This document shows positions 24,000 through 36,850 of a stretch of 64,000 nucleotides of DNA, piece by piece. The notes under the pieces were generated by a model that did no database searches, had not been told where the DNA came from, and saw only the letters and a program-made list of their open reading frames with translations. Numbering within the stretch: the stretch's first letter is position 1; each line of letters opens with the position of its first letter. Source of the DNA: Manduca sexta. Its lineage: Eukaryota; Arthropoda; Insecta; Lepidoptera; Sphingidae. A program made the position numbers and the translations under genes. The stretch covers positions 10,106,001 to 10,170,000 of the forward strand of contig NC_051120.1 in assembly GCF_014839805.1 (NCBI RefSeq), read 5' to 3'.

Positions 24000-26900
24000 T
24001 CATTTTGTGGGCTGGACTTTTGCGTACCTACGTCCTATTATAGTTGAGTCTATTTTTGATATTTGTCTGTTGCTTTAATTATAACGTAGTTGGGTCCGCC
24101 TATAGCATGAATATAGGTGAATAATATCAGAAGTCTTGTTTGTATGTTATACGTGTTAGCTAGCTATTGTATCTGTTAGTGGACTAAATAAAATGATAAC
24201 TAAATAGAATGAGCTACTAAACGAAGTAGGTGATACACTGATTTTCTAACGACTTAAAAATGTTATCTAGTAGACTTTAAAAACAAAAATATAAAATGTA
24301 AATAAAAGAATGAAGATATAAAACGTTTACGATCGGCGTGTCATTGTGATCGGGTCGGTTTATGGCTATTTAAAAACTAACATATTAGGTTGCTTCAGTT
24401 TAGCTTTTAGGACAGGACAGGGAATGCATTGGAGCCCTTTAATTGTATAGTTTACTGGCATTTGCAGCTCCATTCGTCTGGACTATTTTCTAGGATGAAT
24501 TGTGGTATAAATAAGCTGTTTATTTATAATTATATCGATTAGAGAAATATTTATGCTATCGATTCCAAATATGATTTTTATATGATTATTAAACTTTTGA
24601 TATTTAATTAAATAGTTTAAAATATATTTTTTTAAACTACAATGTATCATTTATAAGAAACTTTATTCCTCTCATCTTAATACATTCACAAGGCTAAGCA
24701 TCCTTTATATTAATTTTATCTTTAATATCAAAATAAAACTCATCCCCTAAAATAAACTATCAACACCACTCCACAACCCCAAACATTCGATATTAAAATA
24801 TTCGATATCATTATTAATCATTATTAAATTTATATAGAATTATAATCTCCTAATCAAGATGGGCAACACTCATAAACTCGCCTCTTACCATTCGGGAGAA
24901 ATTCCTTCTATAATAAAAACGTAATAAAATATTCGGTTGTCGATACGTTAAGATCGTGCTAGTGATGTGCTAGACCATGATCTTTTACGGTTTTAGAATG
25001 TACGGTGAAATAGAAGACCAGTCATAAAATTAGAGTTGTGAACACGCGATAAAATCGTGTGCGTGTAAGTAAATAAAATGGGTACTTTCTGAATTTTACT
25101 GTCATGTTCCGGGTGGACATAGGCATTGTAAAAGATGTAGTTTGTGATTTTATTATCATTGAAGAAAATAAATTACGAGCGTACTCCAGAATCAATGCAG
25201 TTGAAATTGTTTCAATACTTTCGCTAATATAATAAACTGATAAACAAACCCAGTGAAGACGATAAAATAACACCATAAATTAATGCATAAAAAAGTTCGG
25301 ATTCCAACGACCAAAAATCAAAAACCCATAAATATATTCCATATTAAAACATAAAATAGGGTAAACAATCGTAAATAAAAATTACAACGGCCGATACAAT
25401 GGCAAAGTTAATTCTAGCATAATATATGTATTCTGTGGCACGTTTTACACTTTTTTGTACGTTTTTTTGTACGCGCGGCGCCCGCCGAGAACCCTTTGGT
25501 CTGATTTTGGAATCAAAAGGACTTTTTTTTGGTTTTTCACGTTTTGTTTGTCGGTCTTGGTGTGATTTTGCTTAAACGTGAATTTTTCTAATAAATTTAT
25601 AATAAATTACACGTAATGTGTTTAACCTGTATCTTATAATTCAATAATATTTTTGTGTCGCTCAATTGTTGTGATATATTATAAATGACCTAAGGAACAA
25701 GATAGATACTTGATTAATAAATCCTTGGTGAGTTATCAGTGCATTATTTCAGAACTGATGAATCTACGCTATTTGGGAGAAGTACCAATCGTAATAAATA
25801 AAGATCGGTAATCCTCTTAGGTTATGGGTGGATTTTTGGCTTGCTCTAAGTTAATAAAGCTATTAATCCTTCGCGTAACACATTTTTTTTCTTTCCCTTC
25901 CATTTTCAAATAAATATTTTTATTGTACTAATGTTTTCTTTTAATGGTAACTTTTTAATGTTTGTTTTAAGGATACTAGGGCTTTTGAGAACTGTTTATT
26001 TTTCTAACATTTTTATGTTTTTTTTTTATTACACTCCGGATATTATCCTGTGACCTGCTTCTATAGCCGCCTTAACAGCTATTAATCCATTTCTCCTCAT
26101 TATCTATGGACGCTTTGTTTCGCCTTTTGTCTATGCTCCGTTAAGTAGTCGAGTCCTTTTGTAATGGACCGATAAATACAATTGTTAATGATCGCAATTT
26201 ACTCCTTAAGGATCAAGACTCTCCCAAACTTTTTTAAACATCCCCGGAGCTGTCTTCTAACTTTTGTAGAGTTTAAATTCTGGATCGAATTTTCGAGTAA
26301 CGCGTAAAGAAAAGAATATTTATCCTTTAAAATAATTTAACAAAACAAAAAAAATTTAAACAGTTCAAAACTTCAGATGGCATATACGCGTTAATTTCAA
26401 TTGAAACATTTTATTTTTATGTGAAGTAAAGTACATCCCTTTTTATTTTATTATGGTGAAAAAAAAAATGGTAAGAACGGAAAAGTGTAACGCCGCTTAA
26501 AATTTGTTTGGTTACTTATGTGGCTTACTGTACATTGTAATATTAAGGTTATCGTAGCCCCAATATGATTATGATACGTGAATTATGATTCATATTTAAT
26601 TGCGAGATGAAAGTGAAAATGGTTTTTAAGTATTTAAAGGACATTGTTCTGTGCCCATACATTATTCGCCCTGGAACCAACAGCAATGGAAAAATGTTTG
26701 TAATGTTTAGAATCATTAATAAATTCTCATGACATATTATTTATGAAACGGACAAGCTGGGATATCGCATCAATCCAAAAAAACGATGAGATTTTGAGGT
26801 TATAATTGATAGTAAACATTGAAAGCTTTTCAATGTTCAAGGTACATTTATAGTCCTACCATTTACGCTTTAAATATGCTTTTTATTGATATAAGTAGCT

Positions 26901-27300
26901 ATCTAATATATATAAGCCCTAAAGATTCATCACTATGTAGGTATCTGATTATTTTTTACTTAAATCAGGTTATTTTAAGACTTGATTCATATAATTTTTT
27001 ATAAGTAAAAAGGTACCTAATTATATAGTTATAGTATTTACATCCTCTAAGAGTACCCTTCAGATTTTATGTATTTTCTATATATGCGTACGTCGTACGT
27101 ATTCCCCAAAGAGACAGACAGAGGCGCACTGTTGAGCATTCACGCTTCATCAGAAGCATGGCAGATTTTACACACTTTTGGTAGACTCTTAGGGCATGTA
27201 AGATTAAATTAAACAATAAAAAAATATTTTTGTTCATATTATTTATTTCCTCATCACCTACATTGTTTTATAAAATATTATCTGAGTATTGTGCAGGAGG
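24000..27300. other. FGF intron, no gene recognised
   Basis: AT-rich, with poly(A)/poly(T) runs. No exon or bounded repeat was supported. Confidence 0.4.
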
Positions 27301-27327
27301 GTTGTTGTTATGGTATTATTTATCAAT

Positions 27328-27471
27328 TCAGTTTTGCCAATCACAATCACCGAGTCCGGAGTTCCAACATTCTATTACAGAGCACGCAGCTTCTACCAAC
27401 ATTGTTACAGCTGAAGTAAGTATAGGCTCTTGGGCATGACATGCTGTACATATAAGATCAAGGGCTACAAC
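27328..27471 (-). CDS. small CxxC protein gene, exon 2 (terminal)
   Basis: The acceptor (a long T run, then tttcag, AG at 27473-27472) opens 47 codons in phase 0 to TGA at 27330-27328. The translation starts VVALDLICTACHAQEP and ends GLGDCDWQN. It carries the second CxxC pair (CTAC) and four further Cys. Joined to exon 1 it makes an 82-residue protein. The two CxxC pairs would suit a zinc-ribbon-like fold, but no family was recognised. It lies on the same strand as the FGF gene, inside its intron. Confidence 0.48.
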   Translation of the reverse strand, partial: VVALDLICTACHAQEPILTSAVTMLVEAACSVIECWNSGLGDCDWQN

Positions 27472-27799
27472 CTGAAAAAAAAAAACAAACAAACACATTA
27501 TGCTCAAATTAGAATGGCAATATATTAATATTGTGACACACGGAAAGCAGATTTATGTATTGAAATCTTCCAGCTGAATTAAATGTAAGAAACCTTCAAG
27601 CATATGACACACATTTTTTAATCAACAATATACTTACTAGTTTGCTCTTAAGTTGCCACAGCCACATGCTAAAGTGTGTAGTAGGTAGTATACAGACTCT
27701 GTTCGCTGTCTCCACGCAGTTACCAAGAACAGGAACTGAGGAGCGAACTAGAAGTTTGACGGCAGTTAAACATGTACGATTAAAGAAAAATGTGCTTAC
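27472..27799 (-). other. intron of the small CxxC gene
   Basis: A 328-bp GT...AG intron with donor TTG|GTAAGC and acceptor TTTTTTCAG, phase 0 on both sides. Confidence 0.45.
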
Positions 27800-27904
27800 C
27801 AAACGAGGCGCTGTCCATTGTTGTATACAATGGCGAATCTGCTCGTTCTCCAACACCATGGATCCGCCAGCAAAGCCACAATTAATGCAAAAAGCAATTT
27901 CCAT
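27800..27904 (-). CDS. small CxxC protein gene, exon 1
   Basis: ATG at 27904 in good context (gaaATGG) with an in-frame TGA upstream and no plausible acceptor between. Thirty-five codons start MEIAFCINCGFAGGS and end at donor TTG|GTAAGC in phase 0. The first CxxC is at residues 6-9. There is no signal peptide, so the product should be intracellular. A plus-strand promoter candidate begins 1.4 kb away at 29331, giving a divergent arrangement. The strong donor and acceptor and matched phases support a real gene; the lack of any recognised homolog leaves it uncertain. Confidence 0.48.
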
Positions 27905-28139
27905 TTCGTATCCGTTATCAATGCCAGGTAAATTGTTACATCAGTTCACAAAGTCCAGAAATCACAGCCAGTGTATGTCGATATCGTAATCAATCGCACA
28001 GAGTCTTTATAATAGCCGAATCGACAATGATATAGTGAGAGTCAGAGAATTATAATATATTATATGGAAAGTGACTAGTTTATTTGTCTCTGATGAGTGA
28101 AGTGTGAGTGACATTAAATTGAATTGAAAAATGAAGTAA

Positions 28140-28320
28140 GAATTAGGGATACTACTCGACTAGATTCTGGATCGATTATATCGATCATTTTTACAAAAAT
28201 CGATTATATTCAACATAGGGTTGTTTTTATTCGGAAAAATATTTAGCGGGACCATTATCCCGGAAAATCTTTCACACGGGCGGATGCGATAGTAATTTAA
28301 ATTGGAGAGAGTTTGAGGCC
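28140..28320 (-). repeat. LINE 3' tail fragment (reverse)
   Basis: The end cggaaaatctttcacacgggcgga is the complement of the 'ccgcccgcgtgaaa' type head. The body is strongly diverged and also holds several ATCGAT motifs. Confidence 0.35.
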
Positions 28321-28979
28321 CCCGAGGGGAGAGAGAAGAACGCTACTTTTTATATGTATAATTCATAAATATTTTGTACGACAGAAAAATAAATGTTCGC
28401 ATAATATATTATGCTCTGCTATCTGTACGAAGCTAGGGCGGGTCGCTAATATAGAATCTAAATAAACAAAGTGAATCAATATGAATTAAAAACTAAAAAC
28501 AAAAACTTTTTTCATAGACGACTTGATCTATAATCAATTTAGTCCTAAAACTAACTACTTATTTATTTGAGACGCATCCACTGCTCGATTAAAAATTATT
28601 ATAATAAAAGAACATATCGCCTCTCAAATCGAATATATTAAAATGTTTCAATAATTAATTTTTGGTAATTAGATTTATCGTTTTGTCAAAGCGGTACATT
28701 TCTATACACAATTAGTTGTAAACATGTCGGCGACTTTGACTTTAAGTCGTTACAATACTTTTATATATTCATTTTGGATGTAGCAGCTTGTCCGTTTTAT
28801 ACACATATTTGCAAATAATATAAAAACATATATAAATAATTATGGTGCTAGTCACACCTTTGTTGGTTCTGGGGCCGTTTTCGACAATGTCCTTTTAGTG
28901 CGTTTACTTTAGTTTCACTATTCATTAAAAGATGGCGCTCCTTACACCAATTATTACGTTTACATAGTTTCTAATCCTG

Positions 28980-29034
28980 TAGTTCTGTATAATTTATGGT
29001 TATATCTACTATAACCATAAATTATACAGAACTA
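28980..29034. repeat. perfect hairpin, 25-bp arms, 5-nt loop
   Basis: Arms 28980-29004 and 29010-29034 are exact complements around tctac. It is the first of three such structures in the window. Confidence 0.9.
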
Positions 29035-29330
29035 TTGTATGTCTGTACATAGTTTACGCACCTGCTGAGTTTCTTATGATTTTATATTTGTTCTAATTTG
29101 GCATAAAAAATGTCATTATTTCTTATCATTACATATAATAATTTTATATAAAGTAAAATAAAATTAAAATATTATCTAGCATGAGAACTTGTGACTCTAG
29201 TAAATATGCAATATTTTAAAATTATTGTTGTGTTTTACTTTTATTTATATCAATCTCCTTTCCTTATAGCCATCGTGTTACGAACGGAGCCGCTGGCAAC
29301 ACTACGTTAAAATACGGGCACTCAACGCTC

Positions 29331-29523
29331 AGTCGGTGGTCGGTGTTGCCGCGTTATAATCGCATTAATATTGCCAGCTGTTTACAGATTATGGAAGGAA
29401 ACCAGTGGCTCCAGTTAGAGTAATCCTGGATTGATTGGACTGGCTCCCACGGCAGACCGTTACGTGAGTAATTAGGACAGTGGGATACTGAGTGTTAGCA
29501 CCTGTAAAATGGCTTCTTCTTTG
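29331..29523 (+). CDS. candidate promoter and first exon of an unidentified plus-strand gene
   Basis: A TCAGT initiator at 29329-29333 begins a GC-richer leader. The leader runs to ATG at 29509 (gtaaaATGG), five codons (MASSL) and a perfect donor, TTG|GTAAGTAT (29524). Only 29509-29523 would be coding. A second donor-like GTGAGT occurs inside the leader near 29464. No in-phase next exon was recognised within the window, so the product is unknown. The gene would run antisense inside the FGF intron. Confidence 0.38.
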
Positions 29524-30477
29524 GTAAGTATTTCTCTGTGTGTGAGTGAGAATAAATATAGGTAACGAAATAGTTTTAGAAAATATTCTTACTAAATTTT
29601 CTGTCTGATTTGTCCTTTTAATAACTTCGTTCTATCTAATGTAGAATGAATCAATGTTTTAAGACAAACAAAAAAAAAACAAATTAGGTAGAAAAAATCG
29701 TAATATTTCATGAAAACTATTTCTTTATGTCAATTTCTTTTGAGAAATACTTGGCGATGTTTTTTTTTCTTTTTAATGTTAAGTACTTATTCAAACAGTA
29801 ATAAGTTTAAGCAAACGTAGGCGATTAATCTTTTTCACTCTGCTTTTCTTTTCGTCGTACTGTCGAAAATTCCAAATTCATAATGTTATGTGAATCTAAG
29901 GTTTGGTCTGTCCGGATGCCAAATATTCAAATCCATGAAGCAGTTTATGCTTTTACTTCTGTTTTATATACAAACTTTTACATATATATATTAGTAGGAT
30001 ATTTATTGGACATTCTAATCATAAACCTAATAGTTTTATTACATAATTTCATATAACATTGACGCTAAATGGTATACAATAAAATGAAATATGTGTGTAA
30101 TTGAGTATTAATCCAGATTTAGATTTCAAAACGCGACGAAAGGTTTATAACCTAAATCTAGATTTACAGGGCTTATCCGTAGACAAGTAAATAATGGGAT
30201 CTATTGAAATTTGTTGTCAGTGGAAGAGGGCGTGGGACTTACTAATCCTTTCAAACGGACTGTCATAATAAGACCGACATATTATGCTGTTTATTAGTAT
30301 TTTGATGTTGATCCCGCTGCCCTAAGCCCTGCTGGCCGAAATAGAAATTAGTTGGTTGCCAAACAAATTTGTTATTCTTTAGATATTTCACTGATATCTC
30401 TGGATGACAATTAATAATAATAAGCATGTTTTGAAATAATATTTGTAAATTTTGAAGAAGAGATGTTTATTAAAATT

Positions 30478-30575
30478 AAACTATTTTTTACCCGTGACCA
30501 CGAACGCTGTAAAGTCTTCGAAACGTCGGGAGAAAACTAAAATATTAAAACCGCGATAAATCCGAAAAATAGTTT
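30478..30575 (+). repeat. short 'accacgatggctgcagtc' repeat, copy 2
   Basis: The best-bounded copy: it begins aaactattttt and ends with the exact complement aaaaatagttt, 98 bp. The core reads cccgtgaccacgaacgctg, then agtcttcgaaacgtcggg. Confidence 0.6.
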
Positions 30576-31129
30576 AATGTTTAACATTCGCGTAAACATA
30601 AGAAATCATTAAGAGATATTTAGTTATAAAAACAAACTTTTGTAAATTGCGCATTTGCTTAAACGTTATGAAACATACTATGTACCTAATTTGTAATGTA
30701 CAATTGTTAATTTTTCCTAATAAATAAATAAAATAAAGCTTGTTTGTATTACTGTAAATGAATTTGATAATTTAGTCATATATATAATACTTTTATAAAA
30801 TTTACGCACACCTAAAGACACCTATGATCGTAGACTAGATGCCTTACTGCAATCGTTAGCGCTAAGGTTATGTATGGGAATGATATACATTTTTTTTCTA
30901 TTAGCTTTAACGTTTGCGGAAAGATATCTTTGGCTACGATCTCATATGTTACGTATCACAAATATTAAATATAGTTATCAGTAGGTATAAGATCATTTCC
31001 CAAAAATCCTATTAGATAATTTGCTGATTCCAATTTAAAAAGTTATGAATACTTTCCAGTGGCGAAATACCATTTCTGCCGGCTTCTCAATGAATGTAAA
31101 ATCTAATTATCATTACAGCGTTTTGCAGA

Positions 31130-31265
31130 CGCATTTATTTATTTATTTTTGCACTTAATATACAAATGTATACAGGTGGACTTAATGCCATAGGCATTCT
31201 CTACCAGTCAACCTCAGGGTGGTGCAGAGATAATCATGGTAGGTGCATCACGGTAATATGACACC
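31130..31265 (-). repeat. LINE-like 3' fragment (reverse)
   Basis: A T-rich start (minus-strand A tail) is followed by 'ggtggacttaatgccatagg' and 'cattctctaccagtcaac', blocks remembered as common in lepidopteran genomes. Confidence 0.4.
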
Positions 31266-32254
31266 GAGAAAGAAGAAATTATATTATTATACTAAATAAA
31301 GCATTTATTTTATAAGTAGACATGTTGGTTGTCTTTCAGAAAATTCCACACTTTTCCACTGATATATTCTCTCAGTGTGCCACCGGCCGTACCATAGTCT
31401 ATCGGTGGCAAGTGGATTGCTCGTATTTTTAAGAGGAAGCTCTGACAACAAAGATTATGAATGATCGATGCACTTCGCTCGTGTTCTATTATATCCATTC
31501 GTAAATGTGTCCCGGGATAACGATCCCGTGGACCGGGACTGTTAATGTACCGTACGATTTGGCGAAGTGTCTATACAGTGTAAAAAAATATTTTCTTTTC
31601 TAAAATTTGTCATAACTATAGGTAATATTATGTATTTAAAGTATAATCTGTAGAATTTCTGATTAATTCATTCCAGATGACAGAGTAATTTGTCATAATT
31701 TGAGTTACAAAGTTGAGTTTCATTTTTATTATAATACTTCAAGAACTTATTTTATATCTTGTACGGTTATCACTTCAATTTTTACAATAGCGATATTAAC
31801 GACTTATGTCGTGAAAAGTTACATATTTCGCCCTACAGATCTAAATTAACCAGCACCATAATAATAGCATCTTTAATATCTGTTTAAATGTAAAACATCT
31901 ACCAAATAGAATTAAGGCGGGAAAATTTTATGCCCTCCGACATACCAAATAAAAGGCGCTTTCAGAGTGAAAGTGTTATAATGTTAGGAATAGCGGCATT
32001 CCCGAGGGAACTCGCGGTATTTTAGTTATTCCCGGCTTTTGCTCCCTCGAATTTTATGCTACAAAGCGTTTTGCTGGATTGGTGATGGATTTATTTATGA
32101 AAATCTATTTGAATTTTTTAATATTACTCTACATATTTTGCTTGTTTTAAACATTGTTTATTTTTACTCATATAAAATGAGAATAACCTCTCAAATTACT
32201 AAAATTAGAAGAATAATAAAGTCCAATTATTTATTTTAGCATTCTATATTAAAT

Positions 32255-32430
32255 CTAACTTTTGCCTGCGGCACCCAGGAGTACTGGAGCGTGCTATTAA
32301 CGAAATAATAATCAACAGCACCCAGGAGTAATGGAGTATGCTATTAGTAAAAAAATCAAAATCTGTGTAGCAGTTTCTCAGATTATCGCGTTCAAACAAA
32401 TCCTCAGCTTTATATATTAGTATAGATAGA
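32255..32430 (+). repeat. LINE 3' tail with internal duplication
   Basis: The block gcacccaggagtactggag appears twice (near 32271 and 32320). The tail ends cctcagctttatatattag, as in the copy at 22.95 kb. Confidence 0.45.
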
Positions 32431-32784
32431 TTTTAACTATCCAAAACAATATCCAAGGGTATTAACCGTACGGTATATATATTTTAAATGTATTAAAAAT
32501 GTAAATCATTGCGAAAATAACCCCCAATCCACACAGTTGCGATCCGCAACAAAGACAGTGAACTACAGTAACAGTCAGTTGTTATAAAATGCTCGTAAAA
32601 GCGGGAGTACTTCGCGTGCCGAACATTCCTATGATGTCGGACCGTGCTCCGACCCAAATCTTACGCTGAAACTGTAAAACCTTAACCAAAAGGAAGATAG
32701 TTATAAGAAATGTCACTTAAATAGAAGCTAAGAATAAATTATACTTTTGTAAACGATTTATTTAGTTATATATAATTGATATAA

Positions 32785-32846
32785 TTCAATACATCAAACC
32801 TTTTCGGTGATTAATTCTAATCACCGAAAAGGTTTGATGTATTGAA
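32785..32846. repeat. perfect hairpin, 29-bp arms, 4-nt loop
   Basis: Arms 32785-32813 and 32818-32846 are exact complements around attc. Confidence 0.9.
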
Positions 32847-33210
32847 CCTCTTAATAATTCGAAATCTAAAATTTACAATTGAATTATTACCTTATTAATT
32901 TAATCACTATCCATCGAATGTACCTACTAGCTATATAATTCGATCTAACTACTATAGACAAGCCAAAGAACTTGTCAATATAACAATATTTAATAATTGG
33001 TGATGAGAACCGAAGCTGTCGCCACAGTAACAATTCTCAGTAATTTTTCACTGGTCTTCGCGATACAGGCCTCGAGCCTAGTGCTGCGTAAAATATTTTT
33101 TATTATAATTAAATTTTTAAATAGATTGACGTAATACCATAGATGAATTATATGGTAGATTACGGGAACGTAACATTGATTATTGAGATGACCAGCACCT
33201 TTGCATCACT

Positions 33211-33498
33211 ATGAAAGTTGAAAATTTGGTTGCATTACTGTTCGTATCGAAGCATGCACGATTAGAAAAAGCCATCCAATCAAATGCAGCAGTTATTGCA
33301 TTTCTGGAAACGTACTATCAGACAAGCGCATCCTCAGTCAAATACACTAGTTATTCAAAGGACAACTCCACTCTGCCACCACCTTCAAAATCACGTTCAA
33401 AGCCGAAGACAAATGACTTAAATCTACAAAGAGTCGAGTGGAGGCCACACCTTATGACAAATAGTGTTGTGCGCGCTCTAATGAATCGAACGGCCTGA
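33211..33498 (+). CDS. possible 95-residue gene or terminal exon, unrecognised
   Basis: ATG to TGA reads MKVENLVALLFVSKHAR.., with a Ser/Pro/Lys-rich middle (STLPPPSKSRSKPK) and LNLQRVEWRPHLMTNSVV near the end. Codon use is balanced compared with nearby AT-rich frames. An AATAAA lies at 33771, about 270 bases after the stop. A possible acceptor (gaccag| at 33195) would allow a spliced start. No domain was recognised; chance cannot be excluded. Confidence 0.28.
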   Translation: MKVENLVALLFVSKHARLEKAIQSNAAVIAFLETYYQTSASSVKYTSYSKDNSTLPPPSKSRSKPKTNDLNLQRVEWRPHLMTNSVVRALMNRTA

Positions 33499-33639
33499 TT
33501 AATGGTGTCACTCGGGTGTTATCGGGAGCTGTGTTTGTGTAGCGCCTAATGCGATTATAGGGTTGGACTTTGTGGGGTGGGTGGTTATATATATTTGTAT
33601 TCTTGCCCTGATTATATGGTTGGTAATAGCTGGCGAAAT

Positions 33640-33695
33640 GTGGGTGTGATTACGCCTCTGCCTACCTCTGAAAAAGGGGAAGGCGTGATGGTATA
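33640..33695 (+). repeat. SINE tail fragment
   Basis: 'tacgcctctgcctacctctg..aaggggaaggcgtgatg' is a diverged form of the SINE tail found elsewhere. Confidence 0.35.
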
Positions 33696-33999
33696 TAGTT
33701 TTATCTAAATTTGTGGCTTCGATCTTATGTTTATCTCAATCAAGAGGTTAATATAATACTGTATTTCTTTAATAAAATCCATGGAAACGTTCAGTATGTA
33801 AATTAATTATTTTCATACAGGTCATAAGATAATTCGTTAGTCAACGTGCCAACCCTACGTCGAAACAAAAACACTCCCTCCGCCCTCGATAATTCAATCA
33901 TTCACAAGGTCTGACCGATCTAAGTGACTGCCGCCGATTCCCGCGCCTCCGATTGTCCAAACAAATACTATTTTTCAAAACGATACTTCTATTCGAATT

Positions 34000-35640
34000 A
34001 ATTGTAGTCGCTTTGACGTTTTAGTGACGTGATAATAAAATATATCGATACACTTTGATACACTTTTAGTTTTTTGTTGAAGAGTGAATTCCTCTTGATA
34101 GTGCTGAGAACTGGACTCGTGTTCGAATCATTAATCAGTCATTTACAATGATAGCAAACTATTTTTAAATAACGCTACAGCCACAGGTCAAATCATAACA
34201 AAATTTAACGAATTATAAATAAATATTATCATTAGTACAAATGGCAGATCACAATTCTTTTGCATTGACTTTTTTTTATTTAGTACTAGATACGATTTTA
34301 CAAAACAGTTAATATAAATTCCAAATAAATAATTTAATTTAAATTATTATACATTAAATAAAATCACTCTCAAAATAACACTATCGAAAAAAAAAACAAT
34401 ATAATTCTATGCTTTTTCCTAAAACATGGAAAATACGGAAACTAGATCATTAATAAAAACACCCCCATTGAAGGGTGCGAATGACTTGTCACTCAGACGA
34501 TGACAAACGACTTGACGATACGATTTATCTATCATCTATTGCAATAACAGTAGCTGTCAATAAAGTCATTCATTTTTTCGTAAATTGATAAATGTCACAA
34601 ACAATATAATGTGAAAAATGACATCTCTACATGTTTTTTCTGTTATTTCTCTGAAGTGTTTTGTACATCACTATCGTTCGTAAAGGCGAAAAATCCGCCT
34701 TGCCATTCCGATGTCGATTATTAATAATATAGGCATGGTATTAATTCTAACGATGCGACAATCGAAAGCTGTGACGTCTCTCGCTGGTCGACATATTACA
34801 AGTACTAAAAACATTAATACCACCCATAGAGTTAATTTAACTTAACTACAACCGGTAGCAACAAAAATATCTTTCATACCCATTAAAATATAGTATTACA
34901 CAATTTGCCTAAGCATTCCATATTTTTCCAAATAAAAGTGAGTTTTAAAGAGGTTGTCTATTAAAAATGAATAATGCAACGCCACCACACAATGGATGCA
35001 CGCCTACGGTGTAAAAGTGAATCCTCTAGCCACCCACTAACTGTATAGGATACATCATGTGTGATCGTAATTCAATAGGACGAAAAATACTGACTCGATT
35101 TTGGAACCGAAACTTAGTCTGATGATTTGCAGTCTACATGTTTAATGTTTTGATGATAAATTTAGAGGTATAAATGCGCATGCCTATTTTAAATGGCCAC
35201 TGAAAACTAGTGCTGTGTCAAAATATCATAATTAGAGCTTATGCTAAGACGGTCGCTCAGTGTTGTAGTTTGGTCAATAAACTTTTTTTAATGTGATTTT
35301 TATTTTTGTACTTATTAAACAGACCTTAAATTATCCTTCCTTTTTTCTTCTTTAATTAATTAATTATAATGATTATTTTCAATCAGTTATAAGTCATTTG
35401 TGACGGAATTTTGTTTTGAATTTTATTTCGTCACACTTTTGTAAGGAAACTATGTTCTCATCTTAACATATTAGTTGCATTTCTAGATCCTCCTCCGGGC
35501 ATACAATATGGTCTTATGAATTTCTACCAAAATATATTCTAAGTTACACACATACCGTAACAGCATGAAATTGTAAAATTCCTTTTAAAACTCCACCGAA
35601 CACGATCCAAACGAACTGTTCAAGTAATAAATACATTCAT
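34000..35640. other. FGF intron, no gene recognised
   Basis: AT-rich unique sequence without a supported feature. Confidence 0.4.
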
Positions 35641-35652
35641 GAAAGGCTAATA

Positions 35653-35812
35653 TTATCGGTAGATCATTCGCGGCACGGATCTATCGACACATGATCGATA
35701 GCCGTAGAACTTTCACCGGCCATAATGGATCTTTGTTCCGATACCGATATCTATCGATACTCGATAAAGTTATTAAACTGTTGGATTACAGTCGGTGCAC
35801 GATATCGTATCG
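35653..35812. promoter_or_regulatory. cluster of CGAT/TATCGATA motifs
   Basis: A perfect TATCGATA at 35752-35759 sits among several half or near sites (ctatcgac, atcgatag, ccgatacc, ctcgataa, atatcgta) within 160 bases. In insects DREF/BEAF-type factors bind such sites near housekeeping promoters and domain borders. Function here is inferred. Confidence 0.35.
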
Positions 35813-36716
35813 TTTTTGTTTCGGAGTCGGTGTTTGGCGCCTCCCCAGTCACGACATTGCAATGTAATATCTTTATTGAAATTATATCGATAAATATGTT
35901 GATTAAAAATCTTTTTGTAATTTATATTTGTATTAAAGATGCGCAGTGATTATTTACTTTGGTTGTTTATAGTTCAATTGTAGAGCTAAATGAGGAGGTG
36001 AGAGAAAATTGCTAAAAGGTAAAGCCACTCTTTAGGCATATTTATATAGGGTTCAGAATAAATGCGCGTGCTATATCAGGGTATCAAAGACTTGGAATAA
36101 CTAGACTAATACCAATAATAAAGAATATCAAAGTATTCGTATTCACTTAATGTTTGTTTGAAAATACTATAAGTCAACAAGAGATTCGTATTGCGGATTC
36201 GCGAACAAAAGTGAACTTAAACGAAACTATTACGTAACGCTATTAGGTAAATATTCGTGCTAGGGAGTAGGGGTAACGTGCGTTTCATATGGTGAGTGAG
36301 AGTCTACTAACTACCTTTCCCGTATCTTTAGTACTTTCTTTAAATCCAGTAGCGTGTGCTGTAGGTAAGCTGTTGAAGATACGGAATATTAACATCAACA
36401 TAGACAAAGACTTATGTCCATATTAATATGTAATGTGTTTATTTTTTAATAGAGTACCGGGCACGCTCCGCTCCGCGTCACGGTGATGACGGCCGGTGCG
36501 CAGGCGCATACTGTTTGGCCCATCGTCCATCAACGCTGGGTATTTTGATTAGCTTCCTGTACACTCGGCTAATTAATATTATGTTCAATGTTTGTATTAA
36601 GTAATTATTAAACAGACAAAGTTACATATCTGGTGCAATTTTATTGTTCTATTTTGTCCGCGACAAGTCGTTGTTAATGACTGTTTTAAAATAAAATTAT
36701 TACAATACAAGCTCAC

Positions 36717-36797
36717 CAGAATTGTCTTGACTGTCGGTCCAAAAGTCCTGGACTTGAGATGGCAAAATTTACAATAAGTCCCGGGACTTCGAGACAT
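36717..36797 (-). CDS. candidate first coding exon, unidentified
   Basis: ATG at 36797 opens 27 codons, MSRSPGTYCKFCHLKSRTFG.., to donor CTG|GTGAGC (36716) in phase 0. One CxxC is present. It is divergent from the plus-strand leader that begins about 55 bases away. No downstream exon was recognised. Confidence 0.25.
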
Positions 36798-36850
36798 GAA
36801 ACATCCCGTGTTTCAAACTAGTGCAGTCCAAATGTAGAGTCGGTCAGATC

